Positions 45,436 through 58,400 of a stretch of DNA of 64,000 nucleotides are shown piece after piece. Positions within the stretch are counted from its first letter, which is position 1. Each line of letters starts with the position of its first letter. Made by a program: the position numbers and the translations under genes. Under the pieces are notes generated by a model. It made no database searches, was not told where the DNA came from, and saw only the letters and a program-made list of their open reading frames with translations. This stretch comes from UBA3700 sp963592135. GTDB lineage: Bacteria > Bacillota > Clostridia > Christensenellales > UBA3700. The stretch is taken from contig CAVAVP010000030.1 of NCBI GenBank assembly GCA_963592135.1, positions 1-64,000 on the forward strand, in the 5' to 3' direction.

Positions 45436-46419
45436 CTATTTAGATAATTTTATAGAAACTTCTCCACTATTAAGTTTTATATTTTGACCATTTTTACATT
45501 CTACAATTAAGGCAGCGTTTTCATCTATTGTCACAGCTTTGCCTTCTAGTTTTTCATTATTTAACATAAACTCTATATTCTTTCCAAGAACAATACTATG
45601 AGAAACATATTCTTTTAAAAATTCTTTATTATCTAATTTTTTATACATAGAAACTAACTCATTTAATATACATGAAACCAATTCATTTTGTGTTACTGAT
45701 GGCACTTCATTTTTATCGAAAATAGTTCCTACAATTTCCTTTAAATTTTCAGGCAATTTTTCTACATCCAGCTTATAATCAATTCCTATTCCTACAACAC
45801 AACTCCCTATAGTGTTAGTTTCCAAATCTAATGAAGCTTGGGTTAGAATTCCACATATTTTCTTATTATCTAGAAAAATATCATTTACCCACTTAATTCC
45901 AACCTTTTTATTAGTTAATTTTTCAATTGATCTAACAACCGCAACAGCAGCCATTGGAGTTAATATTGTAATTTTAGATACTTCTATACCTTTTAAATCT
46001 AGTAAAATACTAAAATAAATTCCACCTTCAGGGGACTCGAACTTTCTACCAATTCTACCTCTTCCTAATGTTTGTTTTTCCGCAATCTCAACAATAAGAT
46101 TTCTCTCACCTTTATCTGCAAGTTCTAATAGGTCTTTATTTGTGGATTCTGTCTCTTTTCTATAGATAACTCTAAAATTGCCCAATTCCTTGTTTAATAA
46201 GCTCTCTACACCTTCTAAAGATAATTTGTTATTATCTCCAGAAAAAATGTATCCTTTTTTAGTGGATGATTCTATCATATAGCCTTCCTGTTTTAGTTCA
46301 TTTATTGCCTTCCAAATACTAGTTCTTGTTATATTTAAAGTTTTAGCGATATCGTTTCCTGATATCGCTTGATTTTTATTATTCTCTAAAATTTTAAGAA
46401 CTTCACCCTTTGTAGACAT
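45436..46419 (-). CDS. birA: Bifunctional biotin ligase / biotin operon repressor
   Basis: This 327-residue protein has an N-terminal winged helix (GNDIAKTLNITRTSIWKAINELKQEGY), then the biotin-protein ligase domain with GRGRIGRKFESPEGGIYFS and KWVNDIFLDNKKICGIL, and a C-terminal SH3-like cap. It biotinylates carboxyl carrier proteins and may repress biotin genes. Its ATG lies 2 nt after the stop of the giant upstream gene, with no strong Shine-Dalgarno sequence, so it may be translated by coupling to that gene. Confidence 0.97.
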   Translation of the reverse strand: MSTKGEVLKILENNKNQAISGNDIAKTLNITRTSIWKAINELKQEGYMIESSTKKGYIFSGDNNKLSLEGVESLLNKELGNFRVIYRKETESTNKDLLELADKGERNLIVEIAEKQTLGRGRIGRKFESPEGGIYFSILLDLKGIEVSKITILTPMAAVAVVRSIEKLTNKKVGIKWVNDIFLDNKKICGILTQASLDLETNTIGSCVVGIGIDYKLDVEKLPENLKEIVGTIFDKNEVPSVTQNELVSCILNELVSMYKKLDNKEFLKEYVSHSIVLGKNIEFMLNNEKLEGKAVTIDENAALIVECKNGQNIKLNSGEVSIKLSK

Positions 46420-46421
46420 AA

Positions 46422-49400
46422 TTATATTTCAAACTCTACTCCTATGAATCCTGCTAAATCTTCTTCGCTTATACTTAAGAATGGACAGATATTTACATAA
46501 GCCCAATATTCACGGAAGTTATTTATCTTTACAACTTTATTTGTAATAGCAAGGCCCGTGTTGTTTAATCCTTGAATAGCTAAATTCATAGCATTTTCAG
46601 AGATATCAGATAATGTATAAGCACTTGATGATGGGTTTGTATCTAAGCCATTTATAGTTATTTTAGTAACAATATTATCTATATTCTTTTCATTATAAAC
46701 TCTTTGCAATACAACTATATCGTTTGTAGAAGAACTTTCTGCTTCTACTGAATAAGATAAGATTGAAGTTTGAACAAATGCTGTTGAATTTGTTGTTGTA
46801 CCACTATTATTATTTGCAACAACTTTTATTACTACATTTTCTTCAGCTACAAACTCCGCTTCAACTTTAATATTATCTAGTTTTCCGTTATTATTTGTAG
46901 ATACAACGCTCATTGAAGCCTCGCCGCTTGCGATGACTAATACTTGTGCAAATGTTAATTTTTCAATACTTGCAGTATTAGATAAAGTTCCAAATAATCC
47001 TGTTGATGTATCCCCTACTAATACAAAGTTCTTTACCTTTTTATTATTACCTTCAATTGTTCCACTAAACTCGTTTGTAAATGTATTAACTAATTGTGAT
47101 CTTCCATATAAATCATTAGTTACAATATAATTAAGAGATTGATACTCGCCTTCATTTCCGTCTAGATTATTGTCTATCATAAGTAGAGCTTCAAATGTAT
47201 CTATTATGAATCTATTTGATGTTTTATCAAATGCAAAATATCTTAATGTTAAGTAATTTTCTCCAGTAATTGTTACAGCTAAATTATTAGAAACTGAAAT
47301 TGGAGCTGTTGGATTTTCCAACAATACTTTAACATATGTATTTGCTTGTGTTGCATAATACTTTCCATTATCTGTTGTTACATAATCGGCACTAACTGTT
47401 GCTAAGATATCTTCATTAAACTCGGCAGATTCAAGCTCAGTGTTAATATTGCTAATTAAAGTTTGTAAATCATCACTCGATAAAGAGTGAGGAATATTTG
47501 TAAGATTGCTTACTTCTCCTATTTCAACACCAATTAATGAAAGCTCAGTTCTATAGGATTGATCTAGATTACTAAAGTTAGCTTCAATAGTTCTTTTTGT
47601 TATACTTCCTTTATTAGATACTACAAATGAAGTAGAAGTGCTTTCTGTAGTTGAAGCCATTACACTTGTTAAAGTAAATGTATTTGAAGTATTTGCAAGA
47701 TAGTTATAATTCTTGTTGTAAATCTTCTCACCTTGAGCGCCTATGTTATAAACTGTATTTGTATAATAAATATCGGTTCCATATACAACGCTGCTTTCAG
47801 CATTTGATGCACTTGAATCTATTGTATGACTAAATGTTAAATCATATACATAAACGCTTGTTATACTATCTTCGCTAATACCAGCCTCGAAAGTCTTGTA
47901 TTCTAAAGCATTAATTTGTTCAACTGTTACTAATTGATAGTATGCCCTTGCAAGAGATTGTACATTTACACTTGTAACATTTGTTGCACTTGTAAAGTTG
48001 GCACCATCTATATCTATAAATTCTACAATATATACAATATTATTATTTTCATCTGTGTTATAAGCTCTATAAGTAATGAACTTATAAGTACCATTTACAT
48101 TTACAGCAGCTACTGCTTTTGTCGTTGAATAATATGAAACGTTATATCCTTCTCCAACCTTAGAATCACTATATTCACCTACTGCATATAATGAAGTATT
48201 TGCATCTGTATCTTTAGCTTTTAATTCGGTTTCAGCAATATTTGTTGAATCATATTCTTTTGTAATTGTAGGTGCATTTGTTAATTGTTTTGGAGTAATA
48301 ATTAACATAATCTTTTCTTCACCTGACTCACCTGTTACAATCTCAGCTATAAATCTTTCAACATCATATCCAGATACGGCTGTTCCACCCTCAGAAGAAC
48401 CACCATCAAGATATGTTGTATAAGTTCCAACCTCTGTTCCAGAGATTACAAATGTCTTTGTGTTGTCTTCTGATGCAAATTCTGCCTTTTGAACTGAACC
48501 TGAATATTCTTTTTCAATTATTGTATCAATTCCTGCTGCAATCTTAACTCCAGCTACCGCACCTATAATAGGATTAAATATTGTATAACTTATATCATTT
48601 GCTTCAGTATATAATGCAACACTCACTAAATCGTCTCCAATATTAAATATACCTACAGCTCTATTTAGGTTTGTCTTATATTCTGTATAATCCACACTAA
48701 ATGCTGCCCAAATGAAATCTCCAAGTGGAGCAATTACTTCAATTGCTAAAACTGGAGTTTGAGAAGTTGTAATTCTATAATCCTTATAATACGTTGTGTT
48801 AGTGTTATCTGAGCCACCATTCACATATTCATTATGTCTTGCGTTATCTGTTGTATATTTACCCTCATGCGTGAAGTAGTAATCTAAATATCCGTCAGTA
48901 TAGTTATTTGCATAGAATGCAAGAATAGTTGACGTTGTATCATAAATTGATGTTATATTGCCGCTTCCTACAAGAGTATGAACACATGTAATTGCATCAA
49001 TTGCGTATTCAATAGTTGTAGATAATGTATTAAACATTGCCTTTCCTAAAATGCTTGTAGATGCTGTGTTGTTTCTTGCAGATATATAATTTATTGTGCC
49101 TGATGCACTATATGCTAAACCGGCGAATAAACTATAAGTTTCTTGAGCGCTATAAACAACAGTTACATTTGTTAATATACCCGTTGATGTATGAGCGAAA
49201 CCGCCGACTGTTGCTTTTGTTAATACATTTCCTTCTTCATCTTTAACTAATGTCAAATCTTTTAATAATTCTAATGAACAGTTGCTGATTGTTCCTTTAT
49301 TTGTATTAACAACAAGTCCTACGCTTGTTAATTCTTCATTAATTTCAGTATTTGTTGCATACTTAAAGTTAATATCATACAAACCACCTTGAGTTTGAAG

Positions 49401-52400
49401 TGTTGGAATAAATAACGCTGCAGATGTTTCGTTGATATTGAAGTTCCCAGTAAGGATAATTGAATATCCATTACCATAAAGAGTTCCTGAGTATGAAGTT
49501 GCATTCAAACTTGTTGCTTCAAACCCATAGATATTATTTGTTAAGTAACCATCATTTCCAGCATTTATCAAAGCAATTAGTTCTTCTGCTGTAGATACTG
49601 CAGTTCCTGTTATTGTATAAGTTCCATTAAATTGACCATCACCAAGTTCGCTTGATGAGATAGCAATATTTGATCCACTTGTCTTATTTTCATTATTATA
49701 CATAGCAAAACTATACCTATCTGTTAGAGATACAGTATCTAATTCACTAAGTCCAGTGAATATAAACTCTAATGTGTCTGAGTAGATATTTATATTAGAT
49801 ATATTCGATGTCTCAAAGTTAGTCCAAGCGGCATTGTTGCATCTTACAGCAAATGCGGCAACTAAAACTGATTTCAACTCTGTTTTATGTGTTGTGCTAT
49901 TTAAGTTTTGTACTACATCTTCATATATAACATCACTGATTATTGCATTGCCTTCAGTGTTCTTATATTCTTTTAAGAAGTCAAACCCTTCTAAATTTGT
50001 TATTGCAACAGCTACATTAAATGAATCAGTGCCATATTGTCTCTCTGCAATAATTGTTGCCGGATTTATAGTTAAATCAATTGCGCTTACTGTTATTGTA
50101 TAGTTTGCAGGAATAGATGCATCCTTATTGTTTTCACTTAAACTTGAATCAACACTTACTGCAATGGCTTCGGTTGGGGTAACATTAAAATATAAGCCTG
50201 GAAGAGTTCCTATACCACTATAAGAAATTTCTACAATTTCATTATTTGTTCCATTTAATTTAATTCCTGTGCTTGTTCCATTAAATTCTTTTTCATATAT
50301 GCCCGATAATGTTAACTCATAAGGCATAATCTTATATTGAACTGAAGTAGTGATAGAACCATTAAATGTGTAGTTTTGACTTGTAAAATTAGAAAGTGCT
50401 ACAACAGCTGTTGCACTATAGCTTTGAATTTCACCATTTTCATCTACTGAAACATTTATCATGTCAGTAGCAGCTAAAGAAGAAACTTGTGGCGTACCAC
50501 TTAATGTTACATTTTCTGTTGAGCTTACACCTTGAGCTGTTGCTTTAATTGTAGGAGTTCCAACCTCTATTTCTTCTGTTGAGTCTGTACCATCATATAC
50601 CTTAGTAACTGCACCTAATGAGACAGTTATTTCTGATTGACTTAAGGCTCTCTTATTGATTGTAAGTCTTATTGTATAATCATTAAATGTAAAGTTAGAA
50701 CTTGTTGATGTTAAAGATAATGTAAATGTATAACTTCCTGCATTTGTCACCTTAGCATCTGAACCATTATATTTTAGCTTAAATGTTAATGTACTTCCAT
50801 CAACCGTTAATTTACCATTACTTAATGTTGGTCTAGAGCCACTCCAATTAAATGAAGCTGTTAGGTTTTCAATACTGTAATATTGACCATATAGATAAGT
50901 AGTTGTTGCATTTCCACTTTGAATATTAACCTTACCAGAAGAATTTACTTTTGAGTTTACTGTAAATGAAAGTGAACTTAATGTTCCAGTACCTGATGTA
51001 GCCACATTAATAACTCTTTGCAATACATCACCAATTCCAGCAATTGAAGTACTCGTTACATAATAGTTATGATATAAGTTGAATGTATAATGTAACCATG
51101 TGTAATCTACGCCATCAAATGTAAATGTTGCTACACAAGGAGTTGTAGCTGACGAACCAGAATCATTTAGGTTAACTTGATATAGATTCTTACCATTTGT
51201 TGCATTCTTACCATCTGATGCAGATATACCCATTGTTCCAACTAAGTGGTAAGTTACACTTGCGCCACCATCATCAACGATTTCCCATTTTTCGCCCTTA
51301 TCTGCGTTAAATGAAGCTGTATCAAACGTGTTTTTACCATCATATAATTTTGTTACATTCTTTATTGTAACAAGTTTAGGAATAATTACACCTATTCCTT
51401 CAATTACATATGCTGAACCAGATAATGTTGCATCAAGAGTATAGTTGGTTGCGCTATTTGAACTTAAAACTCTATAAACTGTCTTTGATACAGTACTATC
51501 TCCAGATACATACATATAAGTATAAGCAACAGTATTTACATTAATATCGTTATATTTTCCACCTTCGTATTTAACATTTGCGTCAGAGAATGTACCATCA
51601 ACTTTAGCAAACTCGTTATTGTTACCCAAAAGCACATAATTTGCCTCCTCTGATGGGAATGTTGTTGTTCCATCATATGTCTTATAAACATAACTTATAG
51701 TCATATTAATTGGAATTATGTATGCTTTACCTGTTGCTGTATATGAAGCAGATGAAGCATCTTCAATACAATAATTGCTGTCTTCTAATCTATACAATGT
51801 AACTGAAGCACCTTTTTCGTTGACATATGTAAATGCGTTCAATGATACTTGTAAATTACAATTTCCTACATCTTTACTTGAATAAGTTGCACTTGGTTGA
51901 ACATTAACTACAGTAACACCTAAAGTTGATGAAGAAGTTGTCTTAATCAATATTGATGTTTTGCTTGTCTCGCCCGAGCCTGAATAGTCTACTTTATTAG
52001 TTTTATCATAATTTTTATTTGCAAGGACAATTTCGGCGCCTGTTGGATAAATTACACCAATACCATTTATTGTACTTGCTTTTAGATAATAATTACCTCC
52101 AACAATATTATATGATGTTCCATTTATGTTTGTAGATGATGTTGTTATTGTAACATTTATACTTGAACTTACCTTGCTTGATGCATAAGAACCTGTAAAT
52201 GTTATCTTATCTTGCTCGTAAAGGCCTGATGTCTTACCGTCTGCATTATAAGCAAATGCAGCCGAAGATATATCATTTTCTCCGTCATATTCCTTTACTA
52301 CTTTTGTTATTGTAAGTAGCGCTGGAGTCACATAAACAGTTACATCGGATTCTGTTGTTGTATTGCTATACTTATTACCTACATAAGCTATAGTAAATTT

Positions 52401-55400
52401 AATTGTATAACCTGAAGACTTTACATCTTTAACATTTGTACCATCTCCGGTTATTGTTAATTCTTTACTATTTATCATGCTTTCTGCATCTAAAACTGTT
52501 CCGAATTGGTCAGTAATTGTAATATGACCTGCCCACTCTACACCATACTCTATATTCTTGCCTGTATAGACATAGCTTAAAATAGGATCTTTAATTTCTA
52601 TTGTAGGTGCGTTTGCCTTATCTATATGAACTTTACAAGTAATTGATTCATCAAAACCAGTAACTGTTGAACCATTTGTTATTGTATAACCACTAGATAA
52701 ACTTTCATTATAACCATAGGTTATTGTATTTGAAGATGAAGATAATACTCCGTTTAATATGGTTAATGAAAAATATGCTTTTCTTTCACTTACACTGCTT
52801 GACTTTAGAAGTGGAGATTCAACGCTCCATTTAACCCAAGCACCTGTATTTGCGTCTTTTCTATATATATCATAAGATATAGTATCTTCTGTCTTTAATG
52901 TTATAGATCTATTACCAATTTCTGCATTATCATATTTTGCGTCTAATGTGATTTGTACATTCGTTCCAACATTAGATTTAATAACACCATCTGAACAAGA
53001 AACAGATGGGATTGTACCATCTTTTGCATAAGCAAAATTTTGATCAACAGCTGCTTTTACAGAAGAATAGTTAGTACCATCGCTTCCTTTATAGATATAA
53101 TCTGTTGAACCATCATAAACCTTCTTTATTTCAGTAATATTTAAATATACTGGAGCTATTGCTACATATAAAGTATATGTTTCAACCAAATAATTTCCTG
53201 TATCTTCAAAATATGTTGAAGTTGAGCCATCTGATGAGAAGAATTGTGTTCTATAATCCCTATTTACATAAGCATTAGGATTTATGATACCATAATCATC
53301 TTCATTTGCAAGAACTTCATAAATAACCTTGTAATAACCGACTGCGGTCAAATCTGCAGTTGCATCTACCTCATTCCATGTAGATCCAACTCTCTTATAA
53401 ATTGTTCTTAGAATATCGTTATCATTTTTAGCAGTTGTTACAATACTATCTTTTATAGCAGAAGATAATCTATCTATGATATTGCCATTACTATCATAAA
53501 TTGTTAGTGCTTCATCTGCAGCATCAGTTGTTCCATCGTACATAATAGCGGATTGAGCATAGTATTCTGTCTTATCTACACTAATTTCATTTGTATAATA
53601 ATTCTTATCTGGACTTAAAGAAGCCGCACTGCCTGTACAATACATAATCTTCATGCCATCGCCCTGGCCTCTTATAATTGTATATTCTTGCTTCTTATAA
53701 GTTAGAGAATCCTCTAGACTTTTTGCAAACGCATATACAGGAATTTCAGATATTGTATTTTCTGCACTACGTAGAGAATTACCATCAATTACACCTTTAT
53801 AAATATCTATAGCCCACATTACGCTACTAGTATCACCATCATTTACTTCAAATGAGAATTTAACATTTGAGTTTCTTGAAGTGTCAGCCCAAGACATAAT
53901 ATTTGTAAGTCCTGATGTTATTTGAGTATATCCTATACTTGTTGGATCAAGGTCTTTATATGCACTAGACACATAAATATAATTATTGCCGCTCTTTGTT
54001 GAAGTTGCATTATTATAATTTATGCCCGTACCTATAGCAGATTCATTTTCTAATTTCCAAAGTGTTAAAGTTCTTGTAGAGATAACAGGAGTTCCACTAA
54101 TAGCTTCTGATACACAAATTAGGTTGCCATCGACAATCTTTCCTGGATGACTACTTGATCCAGAGAATTGTACAGACCCATCTCCACTTCCTAAGCTATA
54201 TGAACCATCACTATTTCTTATATATGATGTTTTATAGTTATTTATTGTACAGAAGTTTAACCCGTTACTTCCTGCGCTAGGTCCATACACATAAATAGTT
54301 TTAGTACCATTTCCTTTTTGTATATAACTAGTTTCTGTAGCGCTACAAGAGTAACTATATATATCCCCATGCTCTTGATATAAAGTATTATATGAAGATA
54401 TTTCATAAACATAATATAGATTTCTAACATATTCATTAGTTTCTTTGTTGCCTGAAATTGAAAAAGATTCAACATCACTACCTTCGCCAATAACACCGGC
54501 AATATTGCCGCCTATATAATAAATACGCATATCCTCTTTTGCTGCATAACCCGTTGATGTACTACTATTGAACATTGAAATTGATGCACCTGACCAATTA
54601 AATATAACGCCATCGACTAAACCATGTCCTAATTCTGATTGATTCCAATACGTATTTACTGTATTACACCCAACTACACCACCACCAGCTGATGCAAATG
54701 TATCAAAAGATGCATAATAAGAATTGTACCAACCCCACGTTCTATGATCAGTAAATGCAAATATCTTAGATGTTGAATCTCCCTCTAATACCAAATTATA
54801 CATTAAACTTCCAGCTACCATCATTCCAGCAAAGCCGCCAGCATAAGCTCTTACAGCCCCCTTTCTTGCATATGAAACAGTATTACTGAAAAAATATCCT
54901 GTGTTTCTAACACCTATATTTACGCCCTCTTCTAACATTAGGGTTGAGTTAGAAATTTGTGCATCCATACCCAATAAGCCACAATATCCACCTACAAGCG
55001 CTGCATTATAGATAGATTCATCACTATCAGTAACCCCAGCTGCTTTGTTAACATAAATTTGTGAATATTGTTGCATTGTTAGTGAGCAACCTTCTATTTT
55101 ACCTGTTATATACCCAGCAACTACACCTGCAAGAATTGATCTCGGTAGAACTATTGCATCTAGTGAACTATCTGATTGACTTTTTTCGTAATTATTTAAA
55201 TCACTATTTCCCTTATTATCGTTATCTTCATAGCTTACCTGCGCTACTGTATCTTTTACAATATTGATTAAAGAATATTCTTGTAAAATAAAGTCAACAT
55301 TTGAAATTTCGCCTCTTATAATTCCTAAGAAACCGCCATAGATATATACACCAGAAGAGCCTTTACCTGGAGTATTTGCTATATCTGTTAGTGGTACATA

Positions 55401-58400
55401 GTTAACACTGTAATTATTAGCATAATTTGTAGCTGCACTCATTGAATACATACTTCCAGAATGTTCAGCCCTTGTTTTAACATATGCCCACTTAGAAAAT
55501 GAACCCAGAGAACTTCCACTATAGTGGTTATAATCACTCGCAACTATTGTAATTGAGTGATTTTGTCCATCTAATTTCTTTAATGAAGCATACTCTTTCC
55601 ATGATGTGTAATTAAATCCAAAATCTACACTCATAGTTGTAGCACCATCTGCGTATGTATATTTATCTAATACTATATCGCTTGTTAATTTTGCATTATT
55701 CGAAGAATATATTGGAAGAACATCCCCATTGCTACAATACTTTTCAAGTAATAAGTAATAATTTGCACCATTATAGGTAATATAATATGCATCTTCATTT
55801 CCTGTATATTTCCAGTTATATGAAACATTATCCCATTCACTTTCTGTACACCATGCTCCAGAGTAATCTCCGTCAGATATAGCTCCGGTCTTTGCTTTCT
55901 TTTCTCCGCGGTCTATTAATTGCTTAATTTGATTTTCATAAGTTCTTAAATAATAATTAAATATCTTATCTGAACCTGTGTCATCGCTTGTAAACCAAAT
56001 ATATTGAACAAGTTGATAGATATCATTAATTTCAACATATGGGAAGAAAAACTCTATATTAACTCTTAGTGCGCCACCACTATAACTTGATGCAGCATCA
56101 ACAACTAACATATCCATCATTTTCTCTGTCATAGTTATTGTTGTTTTTGTAGATGCATTGCCTTTTGTAAATGTATAATATTCACTTGTGTTATTAGAAT
56201 CTTTAAAGTCATATTGTTTATCAAGGCCAGGCATATATAAAGATTCAAAAGATTCAAATATCTTTGAGCTAGACATTGCATAATTTGACGTAGAGAATAT
56301 TAAATCTCCGCTATTTAAATCCCAACTCAATTCTTCATCAACATTAGAGTAAACTTGAGCACCTTTAACAAAAGAGAAATCTCCTTTGTTCGCATTTCCT
56401 GTATAGCCCATTAAAGGGAAACCTGCTGATGCAATGGTTCCTTCTTGGAACAAATTTATTCCACTGGTTGATTCTACTGCAAGCGCAATATTTGTATTAT
56501 AATCACTATTCCAGAAAATATTACCATATCTTAAATTACCCACAGCTGTCGTTGAAGATCCCGCATGAGCAAAAGCAATACCTGTCATATAATTTTGAGC
56601 ATAAGCAAATATATCTCCACCATAATCTATAATTATATGGTCAACTTTGTTATCGTTATTCTTTATACAGCTATATATTGGAGCTAAAAGTCCAGGAAGA
56701 GTTTCTTCTTCGCTTCCGTTATTAGATATAGCAATACCTACCGCAAAGTATAGATATTTTGTACTATATGTACGAGTTGTTATAGTTGTAGTTTCTTCAC
56801 CAATTGTTGTAGTTGTTGTATTTGAAGTATAAGTTCCAATCTTAAATATACCTTCTCCTGAAATTTTTGCATATTGTACTGAACCGCCACTGTTAATTGC
56901 AACAATACCGCCAGCAACCGTACTTGAATTTCCGTCTGATGTAGCTGTTAAATAAACACCTGCTTTATTTACTATGTCAATATTGTTTATGTCTCCATAA
57001 TTTATTCCAACTCCGCTTGAGAATAAGTTATTACCAGTAGTGCCAGATAGTGTAAATGTAGAAACCATATTAACTGTAAGATTATTTATTGAACCTATAT
57101 TTATTCCGACAGCGGCCCCCATAACTAAGGTATAACTTGCACCACTACCAATATAAGCAGCTGGACAGTTATAAATTACTGTACAATTTTCTATTGTACC
57201 TAAGTTAATTCCGGCAATTGCACCATATGATGTATCCGCATTCATACCAGCATATGCGTGGCCAGTTGCACCTGATCTATAACTTACATTTAAATTTTTA
57301 ATCGTTCCTCTATTTATAGAAATTAAATCTGAAACGCCATAATAATCTTTATTATTTAATTCATACCAATAAGGATAGTCTTTACTTTCTCTTTTGTTGC
57401 CACCTACCGAATCGTAACCATTTTCATCCCAATTTCCACTTGGAAGACCATCTGTTAAACCAGAAATATAGTTACCACCATCACTTTCACTTTTACCGAC
57501 CCAATTTGAATAGAATGTATGACCATTTCCATCTAAAACTTTACCTTCCACAAATTCAATTGCTGCAGAAATTTTCTTATCATAAGTAATATCACCAGTT
57601 AGTGTTGCTTCCTTTGCGCCAGCATAAACAATTCTATTTCCTCTTCCTGAGATAAAGCAATAGAATGGACTTTGATTAAGTGATGTTGCATCATTCCATG
57701 TAATTGACTCTGACGCTATAGAAACAGAATAACCAACCTTAAGTTTAAGCATTACTGACGTGCCTTCTACTGCTGTATAACCACCTAGAGTCGTGGATGT
57801 ACTTGTACCTTTATCTAATATAGTTGGAGTTTGTTCTCCTACTTTAGATATACTTGTAATAGCTGTATCTATTAAAGTTGCATTACTATTTACAGCTAAA
57901 ACAAGTGAAGTTAAACTCAAACTAGTTTGATCGCTATTTGTGTTTTTATAGAAATGTATAGTTATATTATCTACTATTATTTCTGAACCTAATGAATGAG
58001 AAATATTGCTTGGGAATGATACAGTAATTGAAGCTGAGCTTACCATTTCGGCAACGCCTTTTCCGCGAACAGAATAATCATTAAGCGATAAGAATGCTAT
58101 TCCTGGAATGTCATACCAATACATCTCAACATAAGCTTCTTTGTTTGATTCTGCACTTAATGTATGCTCGTTATATGTTATTCCACCAAATATTGTATTT
58201 TGGACAACGGCAGCTTTCCAATCAACAGCGGTTGGCTCACCAGTACCTACAATGAAGCATGCACCCAAATCAAGAGTTTTTAATCTTTCATATGAAGAAA
58301 CACTCGAACATGCTGTTCCTTTTCCTGAGATATAACCAGTACCTCCAACGCCTGCTGAATTACCTTTGCTATTTACATAAGATGTACTAGCACTTTCAAT

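Noticed and set aside
56740..56830. Short TTGTAGTTG-like repeats inside the giant gene as a CRISPR-like or satellite repeat
   Set aside because: They encode Thr-rich residues (runs of Thr codons) and lack a repeat-spacer layout.
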